Assembly: GCA_964451885.1 (NCBI GenBank)
Contig: CAYVJW010000050.1
Location: forward strand, 1-11,403
Origin: CAYVJW01 sp964451885
GTDB lineage: Bacteria; Patescibacteriota; Gracilibacteria; UBA4473
Direction of reading: 5' to 3'
Length of the DNA stretch: 11,403 bases
Shown: in pieces, positions 1 to 7,617 of the stretch
Position numbering within the stretch: position 1 is the stretch's first letter
How the letters are laid out: the number at the start of each line of letters is the position of its first letter
Notes under the pieces: model-generated
Told to the model about the DNA's origin: nothing
What the model saw: the letters and a program-made list of their open reading frames with translations, nothing else
Databases searched by the model: none
Program-made: the position numbers and the translations under genes

Positions 1-54
1 AAGTCCGGTTCTTAGAAGGCTGGAGCTCAGCAATGGGCTCTGGCTATTCGGCCG
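1..54. other. Unassigned edge sequence downstream of rmlD
   Basis: No gene, convincing RNA or terminator is recognisable in these 54 bases. GAGC/GCTC (25-28 and 39-42 region) can pair weakly. On the minus strand CTTCTAA (18-12) looks like an anticodon loop but the surrounding arms do not fold as a tRNA. Confidence 0.3.
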
Positions 55-879
55 TCATAAAAATTCATCCACCGCCTTCTTCCAATCCCGCATCCCCTCA
101 TCCAATTTCGTATTTTTAAGCACAGAATTCTTTGGTCGCTCAACAGAAGAAGTCCACTCACTAGATTTTATTTGCTCAATAGCACCCTTCCAGCCTGTTT
201 TTCCCAAAAAATACTCCGCAAACTCCGCCCAACTCACACTTTTTCCGGAATTTTGTAAATGATAATGACCGAAGGGTTGTTTTTTCAAAATAAAATTTTC
301 ACAAACAAAGCTTGCTAAATCCTTCGCATAAGTCGGGCGCCCCACCTGATCATGAATAATCCTTAATTTTTCATTCTTTTGCGAAGCTTCGAGAATAGCT
401 GAAACAAAATTCTTGCCTCCTTCCCCAAAAAGCCAGCTTGTCCGAATGTTCCAAAAAAGAACGCCTGATTTTTCCAGAAGTTTTTCTGCTTCCTGTTTTG
501 TTTTTCCGTAAAAATTAAGCGGCTCTCTTTCTAACTCCTCCTCAATCTCCATCCCGTAATCAAAATGCCCGAAAACATAATCTGTTGAAAAATGGACAAT
601 GGGTACTTTTGTTTTTAATAGATTTTCCACAATCCCCACATTCATTCTCTTACAAAGTTCCTGTTCCTCGTTCTCCGCTTTTTCAACATCCGTATAAGCC
701 GCACACAAGATTATCTTTGAAGGTTTATTATTGGCTACGATATCACGAACTGCTCCGTAATCCAAAAGATCAAGCTCCCCTCTCTCAGGAGCAAAAAACT
801 CAATACCCCGAGCCTGAAAAACCTTATAAAACTCAGATCCTAACAAACCATTTTTACCAAAAAGTAAAACTTTATTCAT
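55..879 (-). CDS. rmlD: dTDP-4-dehydrorhamnose reductase (RmlD-like)
   Basis: A 274-residue SDR-family reductase. RmlD enzymes carry out the last step of dTDP-L-rhamnose synthesis in the cytoplasm, reducing dTDP-4-dehydro-L-rhamnose with NAD(P)H. Visible marks are the Rossmann motif GKNGLLG (residues 8-14), STDYVF (98-103), the catalytic Tyr124 and Lys128 in YGKTK, RTSWLFG (146-152), DQVGRPTYAKDLA (177-189) and the family signature RPKNSVL (248-254). Length matches the family's usual 280-300. I start at the ATG at 879; an in-frame TTG at 918 would add 13 residues that are unlike the family and would overlap the preceding gene. Its start lies 4 bases after the stop of the glycosyltransferase, so the two are almost certainly one transcript, perhaps making and transferring rhamnose. 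No rmlA, B or C is visible here. No clear ribosome binding site precedes it. The RmlD identity is strong; its substrate is inferred. Confidence 0.92.
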   Translation of the reverse strand: MNKVLLFGKNGLLGSEFYKVFQARGIEFFAPERGELDLLDYGAVRDIVANNKPSKIILCAAYTDVEKAENEEQELCKRMNVGIVENLLKTKVPIVHFSTDYVFGHFDYGMEIEEELEREPLNFYGKTKQEAEKLLEKSGVLFWNIRTSWLFGEGGKNFVSAILEASQKNEKLRIIHDQVGRPTYAKDLASFVCENFILKKQPFGHYHLQNSGKSVSWAEFAEYFLGKTGWKGAIEQIKSSEWTSSVERPKNSVLKNTKLDEGMRDWKKAVDEFL

Positions 880-883
880 ATCT

Positions 884-1711
884 TTATTTATTACTATCTC
901 CCCTCGGATTCCTCTCAAACAAATGCTTTATTGTATACTTCAGCGAGTCCTTAAAATGCTGTCTTAATACCCACTGTTTGCAAAAATCCGAAAACCCGCC
1001 TTCGGAACATCTGATTCCATCCGCATAAACCCACACCTCCGGAAAATAAACCACGGCCTTCCCTTTTTTCCAGAATTTCCTACAAATTTCCGCATCGGAC
1101 ATAAACAAAAAATAATCTTCATCAAACCCACCACACCCGTTCCAATCATCTTTTCTCATAACCATAAAAGAAGACTGAAGCCAATCGACCTTCTGGACTT
1201 TTTCATAATCCAAATGCTGCATTTCGTCGTACGCCACCCACTCTTTTATCCCAGGCAAGTGCCGTAAAAAAGTCCTTCGAGCAATCTGGACAAAAAGGTT
1301 TGGAAAAGCTCGAACACTCATAGCCACACAACCATCCGGATTAATTTGTTTCGGACCGACAATACCCACTTCCGGATGTGCGCCAAGATAATTAATTAAT
1401 TTTTGAAGCGTATCTTTCTGCTTCCAGATGATATCCGGGTTCACAATGGCTATGTATTCCCCTTTCGCCAATAGCACCCCCCTGTTATTTCCCCTTGTAT
1501 ACCCTTCGTTTTTTTCGTTTATAACAACCGTGACATTTTTGTGGCACTCCAATTTTTTCAATACTTTCGCATTTTCAGAATTCACAGAATTATCCACAAC
1601 AACAATCTCCACCCCAAAATCAGTGTTTTGCCACAAAACACTCTCCACATTTTGTACTACTTTGGGAGCTTTTAGGAAATCAAGGATGATGATACTGACC
1701 AGATTTTGCAT
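884..1711 (-). CDS. GT2-family glycosyltransferase (rhamnosyltransferase-like)
   Basis: A 275-residue GT-A fold, family 2 glycosyltransferase expected to move a sugar from a nucleotide donor to a cell-surface glycan on the inner membrane face. The N-terminal strand VSIIIL (5-10), the nucleotide-binding VVVDNS (37-42), KNEGYTRGNN (67-76) and the DxD-equivalent NPDI (91-94) are all present. GGFDEDYFLF (194-203) followed by SDAEICRK (205-212) corresponds to the acceptor-side GGFDE...ED.DLC block of WbbL-type rhamnosyltransferases. There are no membrane segments. The start is the ATG at 1711; a GTG at 1723 is in frame but lies inside the 3' end of the RNase P RNA. Being next to rmlD suggests a rhamnosyl donor, but the donor cannot be read from sequence. 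With no room for a separate promoter, expression probably depends on transcription through rnpB. Confidence 0.88.
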   Translation of the reverse strand: MQNLVSIIILDFLKAPKVVQNVESVLWQNTDFGVEIVVVDNSVNSENAKVLKKLECHKNVTVVINEKNEGYTRGNNRGVLLAKGEYIAIVNPDIIWKQKDTLQKLINYLGAHPEVGIVGPKQINPDGCVAMSVRAFPNLFVQIARRTFLRHLPGIKEWVAYDEMQHLDYEKVQKVDWLQSSFMVMRKDDWNGCGGFDEDYFLFMSDAEICRKFWKKGKAVVYFPEVWVYADGIRCSEGGFSDFCKQWVLRQHFKDSLKYTIKHLFERNPRGDSNK

Positions 1712-1720
1712 GAATTTAAA

Positions 1721-2097
1721 CACTCTTTTTATAAGCCGAGTTCTGTCAAGGGCGTCATTTGTCTAACACCCGCCACCTCTCGATAGCAATTCATCGGCGG
1801 GAGAATCCCCGGAACAGGAAAGATACTGTAAGAGCCTGAGCTCTATCCGGATCATCGCCACCCGCTTCTCCGCGCTTTAGGTTTAGCATTCCGATCACTT
1901 GCGTGACCGAAAACCGGGAGCATCACCTCCCGAACTTTTCACTAGGGCCCCTGGCGAACCGGGGGATACATGGTTTCTGTGCCACTTTCTCTCTCCCGAT
2001 AAATCGGGAGGATCGACCGTTAGTCGTAAAGCTTTCTTTCATGCGGCTCGGACTTTCCTCCCCCCGTATTACCGGGGGGCGACACCAAAAAGAGCAC
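1721..2097 (-). ncRNA. rnpB: RNase P RNA, bacterial type A-like (M1 RNA)
   Basis: The catalytic RNA of RNase P, which removes 5' leaders from precursor tRNAs. Read on the minus strand it shows the conserved blocks in order: GAGGAAAGTCC (2060-2050), a CACAGAAACC block, GTGAAAAG followed by a GGGAGGTGATGCTCCC hairpin, a CTAAACC...CGGAG block, and the 3' signature ACAGAACTCGGCTTAT (ending at 1731). Helix P1 can be closed by CTCTTTTT (2094-2087) with AAAAAGAG (1730-1723), extended by two or three weaker pairs, which sets the ends to within a few bases. P3 is a GC-rich hairpin just inside P1. The length of about 377 nt is normal for type A. The promoter is at 2102-2129. No hairpin-plus-T-run terminator follows; the 3' end runs straight into the leader of the glycosyltransferase gene. 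It is divergent from dnaG across about 80 bases. Confidence 0.96.
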
Positions 2098-2101
2098 TGA
2101 T

Positions 2102-2129
2102 ACTTTACATAAAATACATTGAAATTCAA
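2102..2129 (-). promoter_or_regulatory. Putative sigma-70-type promoter of rnpB
   Basis: On the minus strand a -35-like TTGAAT (2129-2124) is followed after 16 bases by a -10-like TAAAGT (2107-2102). A start about 6-7 bases further on falls at 2095-2097, exactly where the 5' side of the P1 helix of RNase P RNA begins. That agreement is the main support, as the hexamers alone are imperfect matches. Confidence 0.55.
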
Positions 2130-2178
2130 GGAAACAATAGTTAATTTGCATCTACAGTTATAAAATACTCAAAAAATC

Positions 2179-3852
2179 ATGGACAATCGTTTTTTAGAAG
2201 ATCTCAAATCACGCATCGATCTCGTAGAAATAGCTCACAAATACACGGAACTTAAAAAAAGCGGTAAAAATTTCATGGCCCGAAGCCCTTTCCGAAATGA
2301 ACGGACTCCAAGTTTTTCAATAAGCCCGGAAAAACAACTTTGGTATGACTTTGGAGCCTCTGAAGGGGGAGACGCTATTTCTTTCGTGGAAAAAATCGAA
2401 AACGTTCCCTTTCAGGAAGCCGTAGAAATTCTGGCCGACATGGCTGGCGTCCAAATCCCGAAAAACATTAGTGAAACAAAAACATCCAAAGAAGATAAAA
2501 AAAATATCTTCTCGCTTCACACTGCCGCCTGTGAATTTTTTAAAAAAAACCTGCAAAAACATAAAACAACACTTGACTATCTCAACTCACGAGGAATCTC
2601 CGAAAACCTAATAAACTCCTGGAATTTAGGGTATGGAGGAGAAGCTTCGGACGGACTGACAAAATCTTTAATGCAGTCAAGATTTACCGAAAAAATGATT
2701 ATCGAGTCCGGAGTGTCCTTCGAGCGCGAATTTGGAGACAAAAAAATGCGGGATCGATTTTGGAAACGATTAATCATTCCAATTTGCGAACCAAGAAACG
2801 GAGAAATTATTGCATTCGGGGGACGAGACCTATGCGGGGGAAAAAAAACGCCTAAATACGTAAATTCCCCAGAAAATCCCGTCTACCACAAGTCTTCTAC
2901 ATTCTTTGCCCTTGACCGAGCGAAAAAAGCGATTTCAAAAAAAGATGCGGTAATTCTGGTAGAAGGATACTTTGACGTTATATCTGCTCACAACGCAGGA
3001 TTTCCCAACACAATTGCAACCTGCGGAACAGCCCTTACCGAAGACCACCTTCGGATTTTAAAACGGCTTACAAAAAATATTTACTTGGCTTTTGATACGG
3101 ATATCGCAGGAAAAAAAGCAACACTCAAATCCGTGGAAATGTGTTTAAAAGCCGAACTCAATCCATTTATAATAGAAATAAAAGAAGGAAAAGATTTTGA
3201 TGAATTAGCCAGAAAAGATACTAAAAAATTAAAAGATGCAATTGAATCCCCCGAAAACGCACTTTCCTTTTTCTTAAACAAATTTTCTCAAAAAAACTTG
3301 GACGAAACCATTGAAGGAGAAAAAAAATTCCTGGACTCTTTTTTTTATTTCCTGCGTTTCGTTTCCCGCCCATTAGAAAGAGACCACTTTTTACACGAAA
3401 CCGCAAAAAAAATAAACCGTTCGAGATCCGTCATAGAATCAGAATTTAAAAGATTTGCTTCGCGCACGCCCAAAGCCTTGAAACCGAAATTCAAACCTGC
3501 TCAAAAAGCAAAATTTTCACGAGAAGAATGTTTTGTAGGACTGATAAGCGCAAACTGGAGCCTATTTCATCCCAAAATAAATAACAAATTGATCAAACTT
3601 TTTACCCCGTCCCTACCCCAAAATTTACTTTCAAAAAAGTTTCAGAACAAAACCCTCGCCCCAAAAGAAAATATCACTCTATCTGCATGGGAAATGCATC
3701 AGGAAAATTTATACAAAGAAGACACCTCGGATGATATCCTGGAAAAAGAGTTTGAAATATTTGTAGATTGGATGAAGAAAGAAGAGGCAAAGAGAAAGAG
3801 AGTTGAAGAGGCGGCAAAGATAAGAGAGAATCTGTTAAGGACCGAGAATTAA
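2179..3852 (+). CDS. dnaG: DNA primase DnaG with a ligand-less zinc-ribbon domain
   Basis: Bacterial replicative primase of 557 residues; it makes RNA primers at the replication fork with DnaB. The N-terminal domain (about 1-95) aligns with the CHC2 zinc-binding domain: LKKSGKNF, then SPFRNERTPSF (36-46), SPEKQLWYDFGASEGGD (49-65). The Cys-His-Cys-Cys ligands are Ser36, Arg39, Asp57 and Ala60, so no zinc site remains. The RNA polymerase core follows, with FGGRDL (213-218) and TPKYVNSPE (224-232). The TOPRIM motifs are EGYFD (262-266, acidic Glu262) and FDTDIAG (305-311, Asp306 and Asp308), so catalysis should be intact. Residues from about 370 are a variable helical C-terminal region, probably DnaB-binding, ending in a Lys/Glu-rich helix. 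The start is the ATG at 2179, with family-like residues from position 4. A possible -10 TATAAA (2159-2164) gives a leader of under 10 bases and no Shine-Dalgarno; its -35 is poor. Confidence 0.96.
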   Translation: MDNRFLEDLKSRIDLVEIAHKYTELKKSGKNFMARSPFRNERTPSFSISPEKQLWYDFGASEGGDAISFVEKIENVPFQEAVEILADMAGVQIPKNISETKTSKEDKKNIFSLHTAACEFFKKNLQKHKTTLDYLNSRGISENLINSWNLGYGGEASDGLTKSLMQSRFTEKMIIESGVSFEREFGDKKMRDRFWKRLIIPICEPRNGEIIAFGGRDLCGGKKTPKYVNSPENPVYHKSSTFFALDRAKKAISKKDAVILVEGYFDVISAHNAGFPNTIATCGTALTEDHLRILKRLTKNIYLAFDTDIAGKKATLKSVEMCLKAELNPFIIEIKEGKDFDELARKDTKKLKDAIESPENALSFFLNKFSQKNLDETIEGEKKFLDSFFYFLRFVSRPLERDHFLHETAKKINRSRSVIESEFKRFASRTPKALKPKFKPAQKAKFSREECFVGLISANWSLFHPKINNKLIKLFTPSLPQNLLSKKFQNKTLAPKENITLSAWEMHQENLYKEDTSDDILEKEFEIFVDWMKKEEAKRKRVEEAAKIRENLLRTEN

Positions 3853-3867
3853 ATAACAATAAATCAT

Positions 3868-3929
3868 AAAATTAGTTGTGATAATTTCTAATTTTCAATT
3901 TTCAATTTCTAAACATTTTTTTGAAAATT
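3868..3929. repeat. AT-rich inverted and short tandem repeats between dnaG and the M23 gene
   Basis: AAAATTAG (3868-3875) and CTAATTTT (3888-3895) form a perfect 8-base inverted repeat with a 12-base loop. It overlaps a 7-base tandem AATTTTC (3890-3896 and 3897-3903, then a partial copy), and the reverse complement GAAAATT lies at 3923-3929. The stem is entirely AT-rich but for one pair, so it would be a weak terminator at best. The rest of this 111-base gap holds no gene I can see. Confidence 0.4.
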
Positions 3930-3963
3930 CTCGCATTCAGCTTCCATAGATTATTCAACCAAA

Positions 3964-5013
3964 ATGCCCCTCCCCTTCTTATTAAAAGTCTTAAAATTCT
4001 GTAGGCGCCCCCTCCATTCCCAATTCGGATTCCAAATTCTCAGCCTTGGATTTCTTGTGTTTTTCATCACCAGTTTTCGCCCTCCCCAGCTATTAATTTA
4101 CGGAGAACAATTCGGTGAAGATTTTGCCAGAGAAGATACTGTTTTTTCTATTCTAGAACCGGGCTTTTTACACAACGATATCGGCGTAAAAACAGCAGGA
4201 CTCAGAGAAGTGTTGGTAGAAGACGAAGACGGCAACCTGATAAAAAAAATTCAACCCCGAAAACGAAACGAAGTCATCACTTATGTTGTAAAATCCGGTG
4301 ATAACATTACCAAGGCCGCCCATAAATTCGGAGTAAAAGTATCTACCTTACTGTGGTCGAACAACTTTACTATTAAAGAGTCTCTGCATGTAGGACAAAA
4401 GCTCCGTGTTCCTCCCACCGACGGAGTCTTTTACAAAGTCCAAGCCCAAGACACTCTCAATGAAATCGCAAAAGCCCACAAAATCGAAACACAAGAAATA
4501 CTTACATACAATCCTATCAAAAAAAAGAGCGTTCTTTCTGTCGGCCAAGAAATATTCCTCCCCCATGCAAGTAAAACATTCGTTCCTCCCCGACCTCCAA
4601 CCACCGGAAGGCCCCGTTCGAAGTACAGCCGAATTGAATCTATCGGTTTCCGGCTTCGTCGCCCAACGAAAGGCGTTATAACTCAAGGTTACCACCGCGG
4701 ACATTACGCATTGGATATCGCCAATAAAATAAATACTCCCATTTATTCAGCCGCTGACGGCATAGTACTAAAGTCCGTATCCGGATGGAATTACGGGTTT
4801 GGAAAATATATCATTATCGATCACGGAAACGGCGTAGAGACTCTATATGCACACAACAACGTACTTAAAGTAAGAACCGGAGATATGGTAAAAGCCGGAG
4901 AACTGATTGCTTTAATGGGAAACACCGGAAACGTATGGGGCCCTACCGGTGTACACTTACATCTTGAAGTGCATATAAGAGGGAGGAAGGTAAATCCGGC
5001 AAATTATTTCTAA
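3964..5013 (+). CDS. Membrane-anchored LysM / M23 peptidoglycan endopeptidase
   Basis: A 349-residue cell-wall enzyme. A basic N-terminus and one hydrophobic segment (about 22-38) make a membrane anchor or uncleaved signal with the rest outside the membrane. Two LysM modules, which bind peptidoglycan glycan, lie at about 107-150 (YVVKSGDNITKAA...) and 157-200 (YKVQAQDTLNEIA...). A Pro/Arg-rich linker (208-222) leads to an M23 (LytM/lysostaphin-type) domain at 235-349. Zinc ligands by family alignment are His247 and Asp251 in HYALD, and His333; His297 (LYAH) and His331 of HLHLE complete the active site. All are present, so it should be an active zinc peptidase cutting peptide crosslinks. The start ATG has no Shine-Dalgarno. 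TTGAAA at 3921-3926 is a possible -35 but I find no well-spaced -10. Its stop overlaps the convergent gene by 4 bases. Confidence 0.93.
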   Translation: MPLPFLLKVLKFCRRPLHSQFGFQILSLGFLVFFITSFRPPQLLIYGEQFGEDFAREDTVFSILEPGFLHNDIGVKTAGLREVLVEDEDGNLIKKIQPRKRNEVITYVVKSGDNITKAAHKFGVKVSTLLWSNNFTIKESLHVGQKLRVPPTDGVFYKVQAQDTLNEIAKAHKIETQEILTYNPIKKKSVLSVGQEIFLPHASKTFVPPRPPTTGRPRSKYSRIESIGFRLRRPTKGVITQGYHRGHYALDIANKINTPIYSAADGIVLKSVSGWNYGFGKYIIIDHGNGVETLYAHNNVLKVRTGDMVKAGELIALMGNTGNVWGPTGVHLHLEVHIRGRKVNPANYF

Positions 5014-7475
5014 CTTTCAACTCTCTCCAACATCAATATATCATCATATCTCCCCGCCAACCGGTAAAATCTTTTCAGCCGAACAATAAGTTCATTAGGC
5101 AAATGAGAAATGTGCTCAAACCTAAATACATTTCTAGGCTTTAAAATAGAAAATACATGGTTTGACACCTCAAGCTGTATTTCTTTTTGCAGCAAATAAC
5201 GAATGTCCGAAGGAATCCTGTCTAGCATATTAAATGCCACCTGAGCCAATTGCTCCTCCTCTCCGAAAACAACCTTGAGCAACCCCGGAATACTGCGCTT
5301 ATCTCCCAGTTTTGCCAGTGCTATTAAAACATGAAGTCGAATTAGAGGCTGTCCGGAAAGGTCCGAAAGCCCTCCTTTTGACTCACAGTCCATAAATTCC
5401 ATAAGCCGATATCTCAATTTTCTATCCTTTACTTCTCCAACCGTATAAATTCCTGAAATTTTTTCTACCTCTACGCTACTGGAAATAAGACTCTTTAATA
5501 TTCCTCTCAACTTCCTTCTATCCTCAAATTTCCAGAGGGCAATAATAGCTGATCCTTTTAAGCGTGAATTTTCATGGGACAAAAAAGAACGAAGATAAAA
5601 AACCGTTGCCGGGTCATTAAAAATCGTGCAAGACCTTAACAAAATTGCCTGTAACAATTCATCACTAGTTTTAATTTCCCTTAGAAAAAAAGGCACCACT
5701 TGATGAATCGGGAGATGCTGGAAGATATTCATCACAACAAGTTTTTTCAAATGAGAATCAGATTCTCTCACAAACAAATTATTAAGCGTTTCCAAAAGAT
5801 GGTGCTGCCCAAACGCATGTTCTTGCCAATACTCCTTTAAAGACCCTATTTTCAAAAGAGAAGATAACACATTTTTTTTCAACTCAAGAGATTCTGTCAC
5901 ATCATTTAAAATTGCAGAATAAACCGTAATAGCTCCCGGTTTATTTATCCCGGATATAGTGGCAACTAATTTTTCCCGGACAATCGGGTTATTATTTTTA
6001 TTCTTCAATTCATTTGCAAGAATTATCGCTGCATTTCGATGCCCTTTTTGCCCCAATATTTCAATATGATGAAGCTTTGCCGAAATATTATCTTCTTTCA
6101 ACATGCTCTTTGCAGAATGAGCGGTAAAATTTCTTTTCATTAAAACAGCCACAAAAACAGAGCCAAAGCTAGAAACAAACATCAAAGGCACAATCAAATT
6201 CTCGGGAATCAAAAACATAAACCCTACCGCAAATATAACCCCCACAGGTACAACTATCCCTTCAAAAAACAAACGCACCGCTTCTCTACTCCTAGCAAAA
6301 ATGGAATAAAAAATAAGATGGTAAGCCGAAGTTCCGACCGAATGAAACCCGTGCTGTATACCACGAAGAATGCTTATGTTTCCAAACCCGAAAAACAAAG
6401 CCGAAACAGCAGCTAAAATAAGCAAAAAATAAGAAATAATCGACCCCACGATTCCGAGCGTATAAAGAATCCGCGAAGTGATTAAAAGCTGTACCACCAA
6501 AGCCAAAAGTCCGAAAAGCAGATGGAACATTCCCAAATCATGAGCCAGTTTTTCATGGGCGATCAAATCGCTTGATAACGTAATCACCTTTTCTTTCGCC
6601 GTATGCCCAAATTCGATTAAATGATCTGCAGCCTGCGTAAAAATAGAAGCCTGTAAATTTTTTAAATCAACCGGAACCACATTATGTGACTTTTCCAAAA
6701 CAATCTCATGATGAATTTCCCGCGTAAACTCCACTTCGATAAAAGTAAAAAGCATCGCCTGGAAAAAAACCAAAAAAAGCAAATTTCGCAAAAACCCCCT
6801 TTCTTTTATCCTTTTCCATGCCTCAGCAATCTCATTCCGACTGTCCGACTCATCTTCGCGTTCTATTTCAAAACGAGGCAAAAAATGAAGAATTTTAGGT
6901 AAAAACAAAATCAACGCCCCAATCCCGAAAACAGCCCCAGCCCAAAGGGCTAATACTGCTTTTTCCGGAAAATAATTCAACATTTGAACCATAAAAAAGG
7001 CCCCAAAAATAGTTCCTATCGTGATCGCAGAATCTATAACAGGAATAAATTTTTGAGCCTCTGTCGGAGAAAAAAATTCCTCCACTTGACGGATTAAGGA
7101 AAGATTTATTCGAGAAAAGAAAAGGTCCTTTGCCAATATTGCAAACACAAAAAACCAAATTTCCGTTTCCGGAAAAAGAGAAGCCAAACCGATAAAAATC
7201 AAAGTAAAACAAACTTTTCCAATTAAAAAGAGGTCTTCCCTAATTTTCTTTACCAGATAACTCGCAATAACCGATCCAATTAAAAATAAAACTGCATCAG
7301 CCAGAAAAAGAAAAATCAAGTTTTCGATTCCGAACCGCTCTACAAAAAGTGCAATCACAATGGTCCACGACACCACAAAACCAACCTGATAAAGAAATCT
7401 CAATCCCCACGCCACCTGCACACGAGCCTTCTCGTGCACCGCAATCCCCAATTTTTTATAGAGAAGGTTTATCAT
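5010..7475 (-). CDS. MFS/NTT-like 12-TM transporter fused to a HEAT-like repeat domain
   Basis: An 821-residue membrane protein. Residues about 20-195 and 228-447 hold roughly 12 hydrophobic segments in two halves, as in major facilitator or ATP/ADP-carrier (NTT/TLC) proteins, joined by a charged loop (200-228). An extra polar stretch (about 250-312) sits after the first helix of the second half. From about 455 the protein is soluble and all-helical, with spaced units such as LKGSAIIALWKFEDRRK (639-655) and RLHVLIALAKLGDKRS (713-728), typical of HEAT repeats, running to about 760. NTT-like carriers fused to HEAT modules are known in several bacterial groups, but no substrate-defining residues can be read here, so nucleotide transport is only a guess. 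A strong promoter lies at 7497-7525. The ATG at 7475 lacks a Shine-Dalgarno and overlaps a two-codon ORF. A purine gene is divergent from it, which may or may not be meaningful. Confidence 0.8.
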   Translation of the reverse strand: MINLLYKKLGIAVHEKARVQVAWGLRFLYQVGFVVSWTIVIALFVERFGIENLIFLFLADAVLFLIGSVIASYLVKKIREDLFLIGKVCFTLIFIGLASLFPETEIWFFVFAILAKDLFFSRINLSLIRQVEEFFSPTEAQKFIPVIDSAITIGTIFGAFFMVQMLNYFPEKAVLALWAGAVFGIGALILFLPKILHFLPRFEIEREDESDSRNEIAEAWKRIKERGFLRNLLFLVFFQAMLFTFIEVEFTREIHHEIVLEKSHNVVPVDLKNLQASIFTQAADHLIEFGHTAKEKVITLSSDLIAHEKLAHDLGMFHLLFGLLALVVQLLITSRILYTLGIVGSIISYFLLILAAVSALFFGFGNISILRGIQHGFHSVGTSAYHLIFYSIFARSREAVRLFFEGIVVPVGVIFAVGFMFLIPENLIVPLMFVSSFGSVFVAVLMKRNFTAHSAKSMLKEDNISAKLHHIEILGQKGHRNAAIILANELKNKNNNPIVREKLVATISGINKPGAITVYSAILNDVTESLELKKNVLSSLLKIGSLKEYWQEHAFGQHHLLETLNNLFVRESDSHLKKLVVMNIFQHLPIHQVVPFFLREIKTSDELLQAILLRSCTIFNDPATVFYLRSFLSHENSRLKGSAIIALWKFEDRRKLRGILKSLISSSVEVEKISGIYTVGEVKDRKLRYRLMEFMDCESKGGLSDLSGQPLIRLHVLIALAKLGDKRSIPGLLKVVFGEEEQLAQVAFNMLDRIPSDIRYLLQKEIQLEVSNHVFSILKPRNVFRFEHISHLPNELIVRLKRFYRLAGRYDDILMLERVES

Positions 7476-7496
7476 TTCATTTATTTTTAACTGCTC

Positions 7497-7525
7497 ATTA
7501 TAACATAAAATTAAACTAGTATCAA
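7497..7525 (-). promoter_or_regulatory. Strong sigma-70-type promoter of the transporter-HEAT gene
   Basis: On the minus strand TTGATA (7525-7520), a 17-base spacer and a perfect TATAAT (7502-7497). The predicted start, near 7490, leaves a leader of about 15 bases before the ATG at 7475. This is the best consensus promoter in the window. Confidence 0.8.
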
Positions 7526-7617
7526 GATTGATTATGGATTATTATCTGTTTACACAAGTTCTTAATTCATTCATTCCTTCATTTTTTCTTTACTTTCATT
7601 TTCTTCATTTTTAATTA
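7526..7617 (+). other. Leader/promoter region of purQ with a T/C-rich tract
   Basis: The remainder of the divergent intergenic gap. On the plus strand, TTGATT (7529-7534) could be a -35 but the matching -10 (TACACA, 17 bases on) is poor. From 7566 to 7612 the strand is almost only T and C with scattered A, built from repeated TTCATT-like units, and runs directly into the purQ start. No Shine-Dalgarno and no small ORF are seen. Confidence 0.35.

Noticed and set aside
1..54. Possible partial tRNA-Arg on the minus strand with CTTCTAA as anticodon loop (18-12)
   Set aside because: The bases on either side of the loop do not pair, the D-arm lacks the conserved A and GG residues, and nothing resembles a T-arm before the window edge.
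880..918. Upstream TTG start for rmlD at 918
   Set aside because: It would overlap the preceding gene and add 13 residues absent from the family; the ATG at 879 starts right at the Rossmann strand.
585..1028. 147-codon plus-strand ORF opposite rmlD and the glycosyltransferase
   Set aside because: It spans the junction of two well-supported minus-strand genes, has low-complexity composition and no family features.
1899..2144. Open reading frames on both strands between 1899 and 2144
   Set aside because: They lie wholly within the RNase P RNA gene and its promoter, resemble no protein, and exist because the GC-rich structured RNA lacks stops.
2284..2358. Frameshift or sequencing error explaining the missing zinc ligands of DnaG
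   Set aside because: All surrounding family residues stay in one frame and four separate codons would have to be wrong.
3868..3895. Intrinsic terminator after dnaG
   Set aside because: The 8-base stem has a single GC pair and no T-run directly follows, so it is reported only as a repeat.
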